Source: Lysinibacillus boronitolerans JCM 21713 = 10a = NBRC 103108 (GTDB lineage: Bacteria; Bacillota; Bacilli; Bacillales_A; Planococcaceae). Taken from it: DNA of 64,000 nt. Under the pieces are notes generated by a model that worked only from the letters and a program-made list of their open reading frames with translations, was not told the origin of the DNA and made no database searches. Shown here in pieces: positions 16,450 to 26,206 of this stretch; positions within the stretch are counted from its first letter, which is position 1; each line of letters starts with the position of its first letter. A program made the position numbers and the translations under genes. The stretch lies in contig NZ_JPVR01000078.1 in the NCBI RefSeq assembly GCF_000772935.1, positions 186,001 to 250,000 on the forward strand. The letters run 5' to 3'.

Positions 16450-17706
16450 TTATTGCAATGGAATGTTTACTTCAATATTTTCCCCAATCGGATTAGGGTA
16501 ATATTTTAAATATAGCTTAGCTTTTCCATTATATTCTTCAAATTGTGATGTCTCCACTACATACTGCTCGTCTCGTGAAATCGTCAAACCTTTGAATTCT
16601 AGCGGCGTACCATCTTCTTTTATGGCGTCAGAAAGCATTAATAATTTGCCCTCATTATTTTTATTCATCTTAACTGCTACACTTTGCTGCACTATTGAAA
16701 TGTCCCCCTTAAAATAAGTAGGCTTCGTGAGTATCTCTTTTGTGCCAAAATCAACTTCGATAAAATCCTCACCCTTGGGCACAGCTTGAACGGCGCCAAT
16801 CATAACCGTCAATGACGCTGGATCATCGAAATAATTACTTTGCAAATAGAGCGTAAATTTGCCATCGCGAATATCTCCACCTGTTGAAATGTCATTTCTA
16901 ATACTATCTCTACGCTCACCGCTTTCTGTCATGACGGCAACATCATCCAGCGCTAATAGTTGCATTGTATTATCTTTGGCTACTTCTATATCGAGTGCCA
17001 CTTTTAATGGCGAACGGCGAATTTGTGTAATCGTAAATTTCTGCCCATTGACATCGATTGTACGATTTGCAGTAAAAATTTTCTCCTTTGCGATCTCGTT
17101 TTTCAGTGAAAACGGTAAAGATATTTCAATGTTCCCCTTCTCTTCATCATGAAAATGAAATACTGCTTTAAAATCCTTTGAAGTATAGGCGATAGGCTTT
17201 AAAAAATTATATTTCACGGATGAAGAGATGTATGTTTGATTGCTTGCATTCATCGTAAACGTACAGCCGCATTCAATCTCCTCATCTCCTTGAAACAATT
17301 GAACTCGCTCTAAGTTTAATTTTGAAATATCAAATGAGGCATCAGCGTCATAGAACAATACAAATCCCGAATTATCGGCAACCACGCCCTGCAATGTAAG
17401 GGCTAGACCTTTTCTAGATTGCGTTACATTGATTTCTTCATAGTATTCATGATCTACAATATCTTTTATTCCTTTATCTATTGCAATCGCTGTTACAATT
17501 GCTTGAAAGCCAGGTATTTTTGCAACTTGGCTAGCAATCGTTGGTGAAACGCGAATTGAAAAGAGAAGGCTTAGACAAAGCATGGAGATGAATGTAACCG
17601 AAACAATGCGCTTCTTTCTTCTTTTTTCTCGTTGAACCTTCCGAAACATGTCCATGCGAACTTGTTGCAATTTCTCCTTTGGAACGTCAATCAATGGTTT
17701 ACTCAT
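16450..17706 (-). CDS. DUF4179-type membrane protein, probable anti-sigma factor
   Basis: 418 residues: a basic cytosolic N-terminus (about 1-35), one membrane helix (about 36-53) and a large extracellular beta-rich region that begins with a DUF4179 domain. It overlaps the upstream ECF sigma gene by 4 bp (ATGA), the standard coupling of a sigma factor and its membrane-bound anti-sigma. The role, sequestering sigma until an envelope signal is sensed, is inferred from this context. A second, longer DUF4179 protein is at 26207. Confidence 0.85.
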   Translation of the reverse strand: MSKPLIDVPKEKLQQVRMDMFRKVQREKRRKKRIVSVTFISMLCLSLLFSIRVSPTIASQVAKIPGFQAIVTAIAIDKGIKDIVDHEYYEEINVTQSRKGLALTLQGVVADNSGFVLFYDADASFDISKLNLERVQLFQGDEEIECGCTFTMNASNQTYISSSVKYNFLKPIAYTSKDFKAVFHFHDEEKGNIEISLPFSLKNEIAKEKIFTANRTIDVNGQKFTITQIRRSPLKVALDIEVAKDNTMQLLALDDVAVMTESGERRDSIRNDISTGGDIRDGKFTLYLQSNYFDDPASLTVMIGAVQAVPKGEDFIEVDFGTKEILTKPTYFKGDISIVQQSVAVKMNKNNEGKLLMLSDAIKEDGTPLEFKGLTISRDEQYVVETSQFEEYNGKAKLYLKYYPNPIGENIEVNIPLQ

Positions 17707-18203
17707 AGCCAGTCCTCCTTTTCTCTAGCAAAGGTTCTAAGTTTCTTTAAAATGTGATGAAGCTTCGATTTTACAGTCCCCTCAGGAATTTGATTTAGCT
17801 CAGCAATTTCTTTATTTTTTAGTTGCTGGAAATATTTCATATAGACGAGTTGCTGCTCCGACAAAGATAAATGTTCCAATAATCTCTCCATATCTGAATA
17901 AATAACCCATTCAGATAAATGGTGTTCCTCAATTTGAACAGTCGGCGGACGTTTTCGTAAATGGTCTTTACAGCAATTGATTAAGACGCGCACAAGCCAT
18001 GTTCTGGCATATTCGTGCTGTTGAACGGTATGCATTTTTTTGAGTGCCTTGTAAACAAGCTCCTGCATCACGTCCAGCGTGTCTTGCTCATTTTTCATAT
18101 ATGTAAAGGCCATGCGATATAAAATATCCTCATCCATTTCAATCAGTGAAAGTATCGCTTCTTGATCTCCACGTATAGCACGCTGCTCTAATTCAAATTT
18201 CAT
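17703..18203 (-). CDS. ECF-type RNA polymerase sigma factor
   Basis: 166 residues with only regions 2 and 4. Region 2 includes DTLDVMQELVYKALKKM, and region 4 is LSLSEQQLVYMKYFQQLKNKEIAELNQIPEGTVKSKLH with the usual HTH. GGAGG lies 9 bp before the ATG. It is cotranscribed with the DUF4179 gene. Upstream on the reverse strand is a possible ECF-type promoter (TGAACG, 17 bp, GTCTAA) that could give autoregulation; this is weak evidence. Confidence 0.92.
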   Translation of the reverse strand: MKFELEQRAIRGDQEAILSLIEMDEDILYRMAFTYMKNEQDTLDVMQELVYKALKKMHTVQQHEYARTWLVRVLINCCKDHLRKRPPTVQIEEHHLSEWVIYSDMERLLEHLSLSEQQLVYMKYFQQLKNKEIAELNQIPEGTVKSKLHHILKKLRTFAREKEDWL

Positions 18204-18372
18204 CCTTTTTCGCCTCCTTCTCTCATTAGACTCAACATTGTTGCATTTCGTTCAAAATTTTTGATATTTTTTAGGATCCTGTTATTACAACACTTCTCCC
18301 CATGAATCGTAAGAAGCGATTGCTCTAATTGAACAATCGCCTCTTCCCCTTACCTGTATGTATTGGTAAAAA

Positions 18373-18735
18373 TTAAACACCATAATGAATCATCCATTTA
18401 TCTTGTTTTATTGCTTCAGCTATTTTTTTGATTAATTCTTCAAGTTCTGCAGATTGGTACTCGACATTGGCTTCACTCACCATATTTAAAAATTGTTTAT
18501 GAGAGCTCGGTGGTATCAAGGTTATCCCCCAATAGGCGAGACTTTTAAATGGCCTATTTGTGTTGTGTGCAAAAGTTTCGAGGTGATGTATTTTTTTGCC
18601 AAAATCCTTGGAAAGCAGTTCATCAAAGAGGTCACCATCTACACCGATGCAATTGTATTTTTCAGGTTCATAAGCAGCATATTCCTTGTCTTTTTCTATA
18701 CAAGCAATGATTCCAAACTCATGAATGTATGGCAT
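18373..18735 (-). CDS. Uncharacterised 120-residue protein
   Basis: A soluble 120-residue protein with a charged composition and an amphipathic C-terminal helix (AELEELIKKIAEAIKQDKW). No family is recognised. The ribosome site is weak (GGGGG about 10 bp before the ATG). It ends shortly before a terminator-like hairpin (18311-18345), and the MocR gene ends 40 bp upstream of its start, so the two may share a transcript. Confidence 0.7.
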   Translation of the reverse strand: MPYIHEFGIIACIEKDKEYAAYEPEKYNCIGVDGDLFDELLSKDFGKKIHHLETFAHNTNRPFKSLAYWGITLIPPSSHKQFLNMVSEANVEYQSAELEELIKKIAEAIKQDKWMIHYGV

Positions 18736-18775
18736 AGTATCGCAACCCCCAATTCCCTTATTGCCCAGCTAATGA

Positions 18776-20215
18776 TTACGTTTCTTGCAAGAGAATCTTT
18801 GCAAGACGAAAAATGCCTTCCTCAATGGCTTGCTCATCAATTTTAGCAAAGCCTAGTACCCATCCTTTTCGATTATTTTCTAAGCAATACTTGCTCAGTG
18901 GATAAACACGTATCCCATTTTCGAGTGCGAGGTTCGTCATTGCTTCTTCATCAAACGATTCTTCCGCCTCAAGAAGCATATGCAAACCCGTTTCAATGCC
19001 ACTTAGCTTGAAACGCTCGGCTAGTCCTGTCGCCATGATTGCCTTTGTCATCGCTTCATGTCTACGTCGATAGACATTTCTGGCTCTCCTCATATGACGC
19101 ATAAAATGACCGTTCTCAATAAAATGAGCAAGCGTTAATTGCTCCATAATGGGAAGATGTCGATAGGTTAATTGTTGTACTTGCGCAAGCTGGCGGATGG
19201 CATCTTTTGGGCCGACCACAGCCGATATTCGTATGCCAGGAGCAACCATTTTAGAAAAACTCATCATATATAATGTGTTGTGAGGTTGTTGGCTAAACAA
19301 GGTAGGCAGCGGGCCACCTCGATACCTAAACTCACCATCATAATCATCTTCTACAATCCAAAATTGATTTTTCGCAGATTTTTGCAGCAATTGTTGTCTG
19401 CGTGGCTCAGACATTATGACACCAACCGCACATTGGTGAGAAGGTGTAACAAAAATAAGCTTTGTTTGTGGATCAATATGCTCTACTTGTACGCCATACT
19501 CATCCACAGGCACAGCAACAACATTCATACGCCGATATTTCATGGTCATCCAGGCTGCAGGAAAGCCTGGATCTTCAACAGAAACCGTTTCTCCTTCCTT
19601 AAGAAGGGCTTGGGCAATCAGATCGATGCTATGCTGTGCGCCAGAGGTTAAGATGATTTGGTCAATCTCTACATGTACACCTCTTTCAAATGTCAGGTAA
19701 CGTTGAATCTTTTCACGCAGCGGTGTAAAACCGTAGGCATCGCCATAGCCCCAATTGGTCAGATCAGTTTCTGCTGAGGCCTGTAAAAACGATTGTCGCC
19801 AAGTTTTTCGGAAATGCTCGTCCAAATACGGCTCATGGGGACAAAAATCGATTGCGACGTTTCCATTTTCTTTGCCTCTAAACCAACTGTTTAATTCATC
19901 AACTGCCACGTTTAATAAAGGTAATGCTGGCGTTGATGGTCCTTGAGGAATCACCTCTTCTTGCAAGTTAGTTTTATATCCCCATTCACTCACCCTTGTT
20001 CCACCACGCCAATTTGTCACGGTATATCCTCGACTAAATAATTCCTCATATACAATTTGTATAGTTGAGCGTGAAACACCTACTAATAAGGCGAGTTCTC
20101 GGGATGGAGGGAGTAACTCCCCTGGTGGCCATTTTCCTGTTGTAATATGATGAATAGCTTGGTCAAGTAACTGTTGCCATATAGGATTTTTATCGTCTCG
20201 GTTAACTTGTAACAT
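18776..20215 (-). CDS. MocR-family (GntR/aminotransferase fusion) transcriptional regulator
   Basis: 479 residues: an N-terminal GntR winged HTH (about 10-75, ELALLVGVSRSTIQIVYEEL) joined to a class I aminotransferase-like domain (about 110-470). The PLP-lysine region reads YMMSFSKMVAPGIRIS. Such proteins sense PLP or amino-acid aldimines; PdxR and GabR are the known examples. The upstream neighbours on the same strand are an aminomutase and a BenE transporter, which could be targets, although the usual divergent arrangement is absent. GGAAGTGA precedes the ATG. Confidence 0.92.
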   Translation of the reverse strand: MLQVNRDDKNPIWQQLLDQAIHHITTGKWPPGELLPPSRELALLVGVSRSTIQIVYEELFSRGYTVTNWRGGTRVSEWGYKTNLQEEVIPQGPSTPALPLLNVAVDELNSWFRGKENGNVAIDFCPHEPYLDEHFRKTWRQSFLQASAETDLTNWGYGDAYGFTPLREKIQRYLTFERGVHVEIDQIILTSGAQHSIDLIAQALLKEGETVSVEDPGFPAAWMTMKYRRMNVVAVPVDEYGVQVEHIDPQTKLIFVTPSHQCAVGVIMSEPRRQQLLQKSAKNQFWIVEDDYDGEFRYRGGPLPTLFSQQPHNTLYMMSFSKMVAPGIRISAVVGPKDAIRQLAQVQQLTYRHLPIMEQLTLAHFIENGHFMRHMRRARNVYRRRHEAMTKAIMATGLAERFKLSGIETGLHMLLEAEESFDEEAMTNLALENGIRVYPLSKYCLENNRKGWVLGFAKIDEQAIEEGIFRLAKILLQET

Positions 20216-20348
20216 TCAATTCACTTCCAGTTAGAATATAGATTGTTAAAATATGAGAAAATTTATAGTTTTGTACAGTCGATAATTATTATACTATCAA
20301 ATCGATCATTTTATAGATATAGGATGTTTGTAGTACACTTTGCATCAT

Positions 20349-21653
20349 CTAAATACATGATAACATCCTTTTAAAGGCTACATCTGCAGCATGAATCGTT
20401 CTATCAATATCCTGTATGGAATGTGCAGTTGAGATAAATATGCTTTCATATTGAGAAGGAGGTAGGAGTATACCCTGTTTAAGCATTTCTTTATAAAAAC
20501 GGCGAAACATCTCAGCATCTATTTTTCGAGCATCATCAAAATTTTGTAAGGGATGATCAATGAATGCGTAGCCAATCATTGTCCCAGCTTTCGTTGTTTT
20601 AAGTGGAATATGATTGGTATGAGCTGCTTTTGATAACCCTTGAATAAGCCGATCTGCTAACGCTTCGATATACGTATAACTGTTATGATTTAATTTATTG
20701 ATTGTGGTATACCCCGCTACCATAGCGATTGGATTACCCGATAAGGTTCCAGCCTGATAAATATTACCTTCAGGTGCAATGTGATCCATGATTTCTTTTT
20801 TTCCACCATATGCTCCAACAGGCATCCCCCCACCAATGATCTTGCCTAAACATGTTAAGTCTGGTTTTATGTTATAAAGCCCTTGAGCAGAGTGGTAATC
20901 TATACGAAAACCAGTCATGACCTCATCGAGTATAAATAGTCCACCATATTTTGTAGTGAAAGAACGTATTGCTTGAAGAAATTCAGGGTTAGCTGGTATT
21001 CCCGCCATATTGCCTGCAAACGGTTCTACGATGACTGCTGCAATTTGTGGGCCATATTTATCAAAGATCTTTTTCAGGACTTCGATATTATTATAAGGAA
21101 TGGAGATTGTATGCTTAGTGATCTCTACAGGTACACCCAGACTATCAGGAAGCCCTAATGTAGCAATTCCTGAGCCTGCCTTTACTAATAGATGATCACT
21201 GTGTCCATGATAGTTTCCATCAAATTTCACAATCATGTCTTTGCCAGTAAAGCCTCTAGCTAGTCTAATGGCACTCATTGTCGCTTCTGTACCCGAATTC
21301 ACCATTCGTATCTTCTCTATGGAAGGAATGCGAGTCGATATTAATGTGGCTAGCTTATTTTCTAGTAAAGTTGGCAAGCCAAAACTTGTCCCCCTGTAAA
21401 TGGCTTCAAGAAGTGCATCTGAAACTTCCTTATCTGCATGTCCATGAATTAATGGTCCCCAAGATAGAACATAATCTATATAGCGATTGCCATCAATATC
21501 ATATATTTTCGAGCCTTTCCCATGACTTATAAAAATTGGTTCCATCCCAACTAATTGAAATGCTCTCACTGGGCTATTTACCCCACCAGGCATAAGTTTT
21601 TTTGCTATTTCAAAGGCTTCTATTGATTTCGTCGTATCGATGTTAAAAACCAC
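20349..21653 (-). CDS. Glutamate-1-semialdehyde 2,1-aminomutase (GsaB/HemL type)
   Basis: A 434-residue class III aminotransferase with the GSA-aminomutase start region [13 protein letters not shown] (20-32), the PLP aspartate in [11 protein letters not shown] and the Schiff-base lysine Lys271 in [17 protein letters not shown]. It makes 5-aminolevulinate for heme. It is not in a hem operon here, so it is probably the second copy (GsaB-like) or a relative acting on another substrate. The start is doubtful: the GTG at 21653 abuts its AAAG, whereas AAAGGTGG is well placed for the non-standard ATC four codons on. It begins 14 bp after the BenE gene. Confidence 0.88.
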   Translation of the reverse strand: MVFNIDTTKSIEAFEIAKKLMPGGVNSPVRAFQLVGMEPIFISHGKGSKIYDIDGNRYIDYVLSWGPLIHGHADKEVSDALLEAIYRGTSFGLPTLLENKLATLISTRIPSIEKIRMVNSGTEATMSAIRLARGFTGKDMIVKFDGNYHGHSDHLLVKAGSGIATLGLPDSLGVPVEITKHTISIPYNNIEVLKKIFDKYGPQIAAVIVEPFAGNMAGIPANPEFLQAIRSFTTKYGGLFILDEVMTGFRIDYHSAQGLYNIKPDLTCLGKIIGGGMPVGAYGGKKEIMDHIAPEGNIYQAGTLSGNPIAMVAGYTTINKLNHNSYTYIEALADRLIQGLSKAAHTNHIPLKTTKAGTMIGYAFIDHPLQNFDDARKIDAEMFRRFYKEMLKQGILLPPSQYESIFISTAHSIQDIDRTIHAADVAFKRMLSCI

Positions 21654-21667
21654 CTTTCGCAGTGATA

Positions 21668-22894
21668 TTATCTTTGTCTAAATTGTTGTCCCTCATTTAT
21701 GCTTTGCTGTTTTCTAAGCAATGGAACATTCATTAATAAATGTGCGCCCAAACCAGCTACAAGCCCCCAAAATGCCCCGCCAACTCCAAGTAAAGTAACA
21801 TTTGCGGCTGTTGCCAAAAAAGTAATGAGTGCTGTTTCGCGTCCAATCGGATTTGATAAAGCATTGGCAAGGCTACTACCAATTGTGCCTAGCAACGCTA
21901 ATCCCGCTAATGTTGCAATGAACGTAGCTGGGAGAATTAAAAACAATGCAGCCAATGTTACCCCAAAAATACCGACAATTATATAAAAAATGCCACAGAC
22001 AATACCTGCAATATAACGTTTGCTTGAATCCTCATGAGCGTCCTTCCCCGTACAGATGGCTGCTGTAATTGCTGCTATGTTAAAAGCATGTGATCCAAAG
22101 GGGGCTGTCAGGAGTGATCCCAATCCTGTTACAATCAAAATCGGATTGGCACTCGTTTTATATCCATCATTTCGCAACACTAACATGCCTGGCATGTACT
22201 GTCCTGTTAAGGTAATAATAAAAAGTGGCAAGGCGACACCCAATAATGCATGTAGAGAAAACGTTGGCGCAACAAATACAGGAGAGGCGAAGGCCAACTC
22301 GATATGGCTGAAATCTACCTGCCCCATACTTATTAAATAAATCAAGCCAATGACTAGAATACCGACAATCGCATAGCGAGATGTAAACCTTCTTAATACG
22401 ATATACGTAGTAAACAGGACGATGACAAGTAAAGGTTCCACTTTCGCACCACCAAAGGCAGAAATACCAAATTGTAATAAAATACCTGCCAGTAGACCTG
22501 ACGCAATGCCTGGAGGAATAAGTTGAACAAAACGTTCGAACATGCCTGATAAACCTAACAAAACAAAGGCTATTGCAGAAATAATATAAGCACCAATGGC
22601 TTCAGCATATGGGGTAACCGCTAAAGCCGAAACAAGAAACGCCACGCCTGGTGTTGACCAAGCTGTAATAATGGGTTCACGGTATCGGTAACTTAGCCAT
22701 ATACCCGTTACCCCCACACCAATGGAAATCGACCATATCCATGATGCAGTCATTTCTGGGCTTAGACCAGCAACCTTGGCAGCCTGAAACACCAAGATAA
22801 AAGTGCCCCCATAGTTAACTAAGACAGATATAAAAGCAGCGATGGTGGGCGACAGGAAATCACGCACATTCAGTGAAACGGATGTTGAGTTCAT
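21668..22894 (-). CDS. BenE-family benzoate/H+ symporter-like transporter
   Basis: A 408-residue membrane protein with about 12 helices. Features seen are the N-terminal [37 protein letters not shown], and the second-half [19 protein letters not shown] motif that is characteristic of BenE proteins. The true substrate in Firmicutes is unknown. The ATG at 22894 is chosen for AGGAAGG upstream; the frame is open 12 more codons without a ribosome site. It forms a tight operon with the aminomutase. Confidence 0.88.
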   Translation of the reverse strand: MNSTSVSLNVRDFLSPTIAAFISVLVNYGGTFILVFQAAKVAGLSPEMTASWIWSISIGVGVTGIWLSYRYREPIITAWSTPGVAFLVSALAVTPYAEAIGAYIISAIAFVLLGLSGMFERFVQLIPPGIASGLLAGILLQFGISAFGGAKVEPLLVIVLFTTYIVLRRFTSRYAIVGILVIGLIYLISMGQVDFSHIELAFASPVFVAPTFSLHALLGVALPLFIITLTGQYMPGMLVLRNDGYKTSANPILIVTGLGSLLTAPFGSHAFNIAAITAAICTGKDAHEDSSKRYIAGIVCGIFYIIVGIFGVTLAALFLILPATFIATLAGLALLGTIGSSLANALSNPIGRETALITFLATAANVTLLGVGGAFWGLVAGLGAHLLMNVPLLRKQQSINEGQQFRQR

Positions 22895-23036
22895 ACACTT
22901 TCCTTCCTTTCTACAAATTATTTTAATCACTTCTTCATACTAGGAATTCAGCATGTATTCGCGTCCTTTAAGAACTGTTCCCTTCCTATATGGAATATCG
23001 TTTTCCTATTGTCATTAGCCCTCTTTATGTAACATG

Positions 23037-23162
23037 TCATTCCAGTAAAATTTCAATTTGTTTAATTCCAGTTAACGCTTTACTTGCCGCTATTTGATAA
23101 AATGTCAATCTACCTGAACTAAACAGTAGCACTTCCCCTCCTTGCTTGAACGGTCTTAGCAT
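23037..23162 (-). other. Possible small or remnant ORF (41 codons)
   Basis: On the reverse strand an ORF from ATG 23162 to TGA 23037 has protein-like composition (LRPFKQGGEVLLFSSGRLTF, then YQIAASKALTGIKQIEILLE). The frame stays open about a dozen codons before the ATG. No ribosome site is seen, so it may be the 3' end of a lost gene. The rest of the 650-bp gap from 22895 to 23547 holds only the terminator and repeat pieces listed separately. Confidence 0.35.
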
Positions 23163-23316
23163 AACGTAATACGGATTGATAAAAAATATCCAAAACTACG
23201 AATTTTAGCAGTCCATAAAATTAGGTATAATAAAATAACCACTATCCCTATAGTGTAGTTTTATAAAAATGACTAATCGTTAAAAACAAAGATTGATCAT
23301 TCATATTAAGTTTGAT

Positions 23317-23348
23317 AAAAATCCTGTGTTGAAATGCAGGATTTTTTT
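23317..23348 (+). terminator. Terminator with a repeat-family tail
   Basis: A stem (23317-23325 region with 23337-23345 region) around a 10-nt loop, followed by a run of Ts. The sequence after it (ACGGGCCATTTAATAG) matches the tail of the repeat family found further on, so this is probably a diverged copy. Confidence 0.6.
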
Positions 23349-23419
23349 GTCAACAAACGGGCCATTTAATAGAATAAAATACAATAATTATTGGACGCGA
23401 AGATTGTGAAGATTACTTA

Positions 23420-23440
23420 AACTAATGGTGCAGGTTAGTT
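23420..23440 (+). repeat. Partial copy of the structured repeat (first hairpin)
   Basis: AACTAA-N9-TTAGTT hairpin, the first element of the repeat family seen at 23800, 25140 and elsewhere. The main body is degenerate here. Confidence 0.55.
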
Positions 23441-23547
23441 GAAGTACCATCTCCTTTTTATATTGGAACTTTCATCTAAATACAAACGTTAAACTTATAA
23501 ATTCTCTACTGTTATTAATAGTTTTGTGAAATAGAAAGGGGACTTTT

Positions 23548-23775
23548 ATGAAATCCAATCTTTTGGTGTGGGTATTTTTTCTTCCTTTATTCTTATTTTT
23601 CAGTTTAATGCTATATATTGAAGTTTCAATTTATTCAGCTTTGCCTCCAGAACTAGGTGGAAGGGGTTTTTGGATAGAATTTAAAAATGCTTGGTATCGT
23701 TCAATTTGGTTTTATGCAATAGTATTGTTATTTTCCTTCTTGCTTTATTTGAAGTTTTTACATAAAGGAAAATAA
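23548..23775 (+). CDS. Small two-helix membrane protein
   Basis: 75 residues with two membrane segments (about 6-27 and 52-70) and an extracellular-type loop rich in Pro/Gly (SALPPELGGRGF). AAAGGGG precedes the ATG at 23548. Not recognised. It is the first gene of the repeat-punctuated region and is followed 25 bp later by a full repeat copy. Confidence 0.7.
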   Translation: MKSNLLVWVFFLPLFLFFSLMLYIEVSIYSALPPELGGRGFWIEFKNAWYRSIWFYAIVLLFSFLLYLKFLHKGK

Positions 23776-23799
23776 AGAATTAATAAACTTTTGCTGTTG

Positions 23800-23911
23800 A
23801 ACTAACGGGATGCTTTAGTTTAGCAAGAATTATGCTTATAATCTTCCACAATCGGGCGCGATTCTGGAACAAGAATCAGCGCTTTTTTTAATTAAAGGGC
23901 CAGATTATTGA
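23800..23911 (+). repeat. Structured repeat, copy A (full)
   Basis: Copy with both parts: hairpin 1 (AACTAA 23800-23805 with TTAGTT 23815-23820) and a body at 23845-23911. The body has an inner stem (23856-23865 with 23872-23882), seven Ts, then GGGCCAGATTATTG, whose end pairs with CAATC at the body start. The inner stem plus T-run is a rho-independent terminator in the + direction. Confidence 0.8.
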
Positions 23912-23981
23912 TAAACCTTTTCAATAAAATTGGACATTATTGTTGAATTATTGAGTAAAAGATTTTGAAGCTTTTCACTTA

Positions 23982-24002
23982 AACTAACGGGGCAGTTTAG
24001 TT
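23982..24002 (+). repeat. Partial repeat (first hairpin only)
   Basis: AACTAACGGGGCAGTTTAGTT, the first hairpin of the family, directly upstream of the lipoprotein gene and not followed by a recognisable body. Confidence 0.6.
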
Positions 24003-24081
24003 CAAGAATTGATAGACGAAAAGGGACTAAAATATGGTAATATTATTTACAAATAGTCTTTTTTACATAAGGGGGATTTTT

Positions 24082-25041
24082 TTGAAAAAATATCTAAAAA
24101 TTGTTGTTGTTTTTATTCTAATAATTTCATGTCTAACCCTTACTTCTTGTACAAAAACAGAAAAAGAGCAAAAAATACTTGACAAAGAAATGGTGTTCTC
24201 ATTTGAGCACCCTCAAACCAAACAAAAATACAAAATCATTTATGCCAATCAACTGTTTTATCCGTATATTGAAAAGGTCAAAGATAATCCGAATCTTTCA
24301 ACCTCGGAAACCTTAGAACTGTATAATAATGAGATTATTCAACCCATATATCAAGATTGTTTTGAAAATGGAGAATACCTTCATATGGCAGAAAACCTTC
24401 TTAATACGATTCCTAATGGGTTAACAGAAATAGAAGTGGTAAGTGAAAAAATGGAGACTCGTAAAGCAGAAATCAATCAACTTATACAAGAATCCCTTTT
24501 GAAATCAGCTGACCTCCTACCCTCTCAAAGTGATGTAGCAGTTTGTGTATTCCCTTCCTCTACCAATAATAGGGGGGCATTCGCAGTAGGGGCGGGCAAA
24601 ATTATTATCCCACTTAATCTAAATGGTTTGGGGGATGCTTTAAAGTCAATCGTTGCCCACGAATACCATCACAGTGTTTGGGCGGAAAAGCATGCCAATG
24701 GGGACAGGTTTTCTGTTTTGGATAATATGGTTTTTGAAGGAAAAGCGGTCATGTTTGAAAAATCTGTATATCCTGACTACGACTATACTCCGATTTACTT
24801 GACTTACAACAAGGTTTTGTGGTCTAAAGTTAAACCTGATTTAAAAAATTATGACAGTAATCGTAGTTTAGAAATTTTAAATGGCGGAAAAGGGTTGCCG
24901 ATATCTTACGGCTATAGTGAAGGCTACAAGATGGTTAAATCCTATCTTGACTTAAATCCTGATAAAACTCCAGAGGAATGGACTGCCTTAAGTGCAAAAG
25001 AAATTTTTGAAAAAGGAAACTATCTTGAAAACTATAAATAA
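24082..25041 (+). CDS. DUF2268-type lipoprotein, putative Zn-metalloprotease
   Basis: 319 residues. A lipoprotein signal peptide ends at LTSC (Cys23). HEYHH (193-197) provides the HExxH zinc site and VFEGKA (Glu219) a plausible third ligand, the arrangement of DUF2268 (YjaZ-like) predicted proteases. Cell-surface anchoring is expected. The start is TTG at 24082, 7 bp after AAGGGGG; the frame is open to an ATG at 24034 but no ribosome site precedes it. Repeat elements lie on both sides. Confidence 0.85.
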   Translation: MKKYLKIVVVFILIISCLTLTSCTKTEKEQKILDKEMVFSFEHPQTKQKYKIIYANQLFYPYIEKVKDNPNLSTSETLELYNNEIIQPIYQDCFENGEYLHMAENLLNTIPNGLTEIEVVSEKMETRKAEINQLIQESLLKSADLLPSQSDVAVCVFPSSTNNRGAFAVGAGKIIIPLNLNGLGDALKSIVAHEYHHSVWAEKHANGDRFSVLDNMVFEGKAVMFEKSVYPDYDYTPIYLTYNKVLWSKVKPDLKNYDSNRSLEILNGGKGLPISYGYSEGYKMVKSYLDLNPDKTPEEWTALSAKEIFEKGNYLENYK

Positions 25042-25139
25042 CAAATCTATGAATGAATTGACATATATTATAGGGGTAAATATATATTAAGAATTAGTTA
25101 AAAATAATTGAGTTGCGTATGCAGCTCTTTTTTTCTTAT

Positions 25140-25242
25140 TGAACTAACCAGGTGCTTTAGTTCAAAAACGATCTTCAACAATCGGGCACTTTTCTGAAAT
25201 TAGGAAAGCGTCTTTCTTCATGAAAAGGGCCAGATTGTTGAA
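25140..25242 (+). repeat. Structured repeat, copy C (full)
   Basis: Hairpin 1 at 25142-25162 and a body at 25174-25242 with a perfect outer 10-bp pairing (TTCAACAATC 25174-25183 with GATTGTTGAA 25233-25242). The inner stem differs in sequence from copy A (CTTTTCT with AGGAAAG) but still pairs, showing compensatory change. It occupies most of the 335-bp gap before the next gene. Confidence 0.8.
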
Positions 25243-25377
25243 TAACAATTAGGTCACCAAAGGACGCTTTGGGAGCTTTTTTGTTAATGGTATAATATAT
25301 TTAAAATTCCTTTATTAGGGTTGTTTGTGCGAGAACTATACTGTCAATAGATTGTCTTGGAGGAGAAGTGATTTTAA

Positions 25378-25560
25378 ATGAATAGACGAAAATTGTATTG
25401 GGTATTACTTGTTCCTAGTGTTCTTATATATATTGTAACTTTAATTTTATTGCCTGAAAGTAAAAAGAATTATTCTGTATTTATAATTCTCTTATTTTGG
25501 ATTGTTTATTATGGTGTTATTAAAATAAATGATTTGAAAAACAAACGAAGAAAATTATAG
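25378..25560 (+). CDS. Small two-helix membrane protein
   Basis: 60 residues: basic N-terminus (MNRRK), helix about 6-25, helix about 32-48, and a basic tail (NDLKNKRRKL). GGAGGAG lies 12 bp before the ATG, slightly long; a nearer GTG runs into a stop after five codons. No family recognised. Repeat copies lie before and after it. Confidence 0.65.
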   Translation: MNRRKLYWVLLVPSVLIYIVTLILLPESKKNYSVFIILLFWIVYYGVIKINDLKNKRRKL

Positions 25561-25583
25561 GGCATTTAATTGAAAAACCGATC

Positions 25584-25650
25584 TTCAACAATCGGGCGCA
25601 ATTCTTTAATTAAGAATGCGTCTTTTTTCATGAAAGGGCCATATAGTTTG
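25584..25650 (+). repeat. Structured repeat, copy D (right end lost)
   Basis: Body with the left outer arm TTCAACAATC (25584-25593), inner stem GCGCAATTCTT with AAGAATGCGT, a T-run and AAAGGGCCA. The right outer arm is replaced by unrelated sequence. It begins 23 bp after a gene stop. Confidence 0.75.
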
Positions 25651-25750
25651 TAACATACTTTTGTCCCTATAGATACATCCTCATTGATTATTCAATACCT
25701 TTTTATAACGAAAGGTGTTTTTATTTATCTCGTTTTTAGTTAATCCTAGC

Positions 25751-25980
25751 TGAATATTGATTACAACAAATGCACCTATTCTGATGGTTTGTTGAACAGT
25801 CAAATTAAAGAGGAAATTCCTCAATTAGATGTAGATGTATTGTATTTAGCGGTCGTGGAAAGCTTTTTGAGGCAAAGCTTACGATACATAAACACAAGCA
25901 GAGCAAACAAAAATCGTTCGTTTAGATGCGTTAAGCGTTGAAAAGCAATTATCTTTTCGAAAACAACAACCAAAGAAATA
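25751..25980 (+). pseudogene. Frameshifted gene relic, family unknown
   Basis: Three reading frames in succession give plausible protein: frame one about 25758-25860 (SQIKEEIPQLDVDVLYLAV), frame two about 25851-25920 (GRGKLFEAKLTIHKHKQSKQ), frame three about 25919-25980 (RLDALSVEKQLSFRKQQPKK, then stop). An intact terminator follows directly. This is the pattern of a recently decayed gene with two frameshifts and no start. I do not recognise the family. Confidence 0.55.
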
Positions 25981-25982
25981 GT

Positions 25983-26019
25983 AAAGCGTATTTTGAATTA
26001 ATCAAAACACGCTTTTTTT
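25983..26019 (+). terminator. Terminator of the frameshifted relic
   Basis: Stem 25983-25996 with 26002-26015 (one mismatch), then Ts to 26019. It immediately follows the relic's stop codon. Confidence 0.8.
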
Positions 26020-26128
26020 ATACTCAAATGAATTATTCTTTTATTATCATGTGCCTTCAAGTAGCGTTACCTTTAGATGACTTACAGTTAAAACACCAAG
26101 AAGTTGTGTACTGTCGCTACGAAAAGAC

Positions 26129-26180
26129 TTACATAAAACATTTGTCACTGCCGTTTCACTTACGTTACATAAAACATTTG
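26129..26180. repeat. 16-bp direct repeat
   Basis: TTACATAAAACATTTG occurs at 26129-26144 and 26165-26180. Weaker versions (TTACAGTTAAAACA at about 26082 and TTACTGTAAAACA at about 26207) flank it, giving four imperfect units over about 140 bp at the 3' end of the DUF4179 gene. Confidence 0.6.
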
Positions 26181-26206
26181 CTGAAAGAAGTTATACTGCA
26201 AACGAT

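Noticed and set aside
21699-22340. Two long + strand ORFs opposite the BenE gene
   Set aside because: Antisense shadows of a conserved membrane-protein gene; no ribosome sites.
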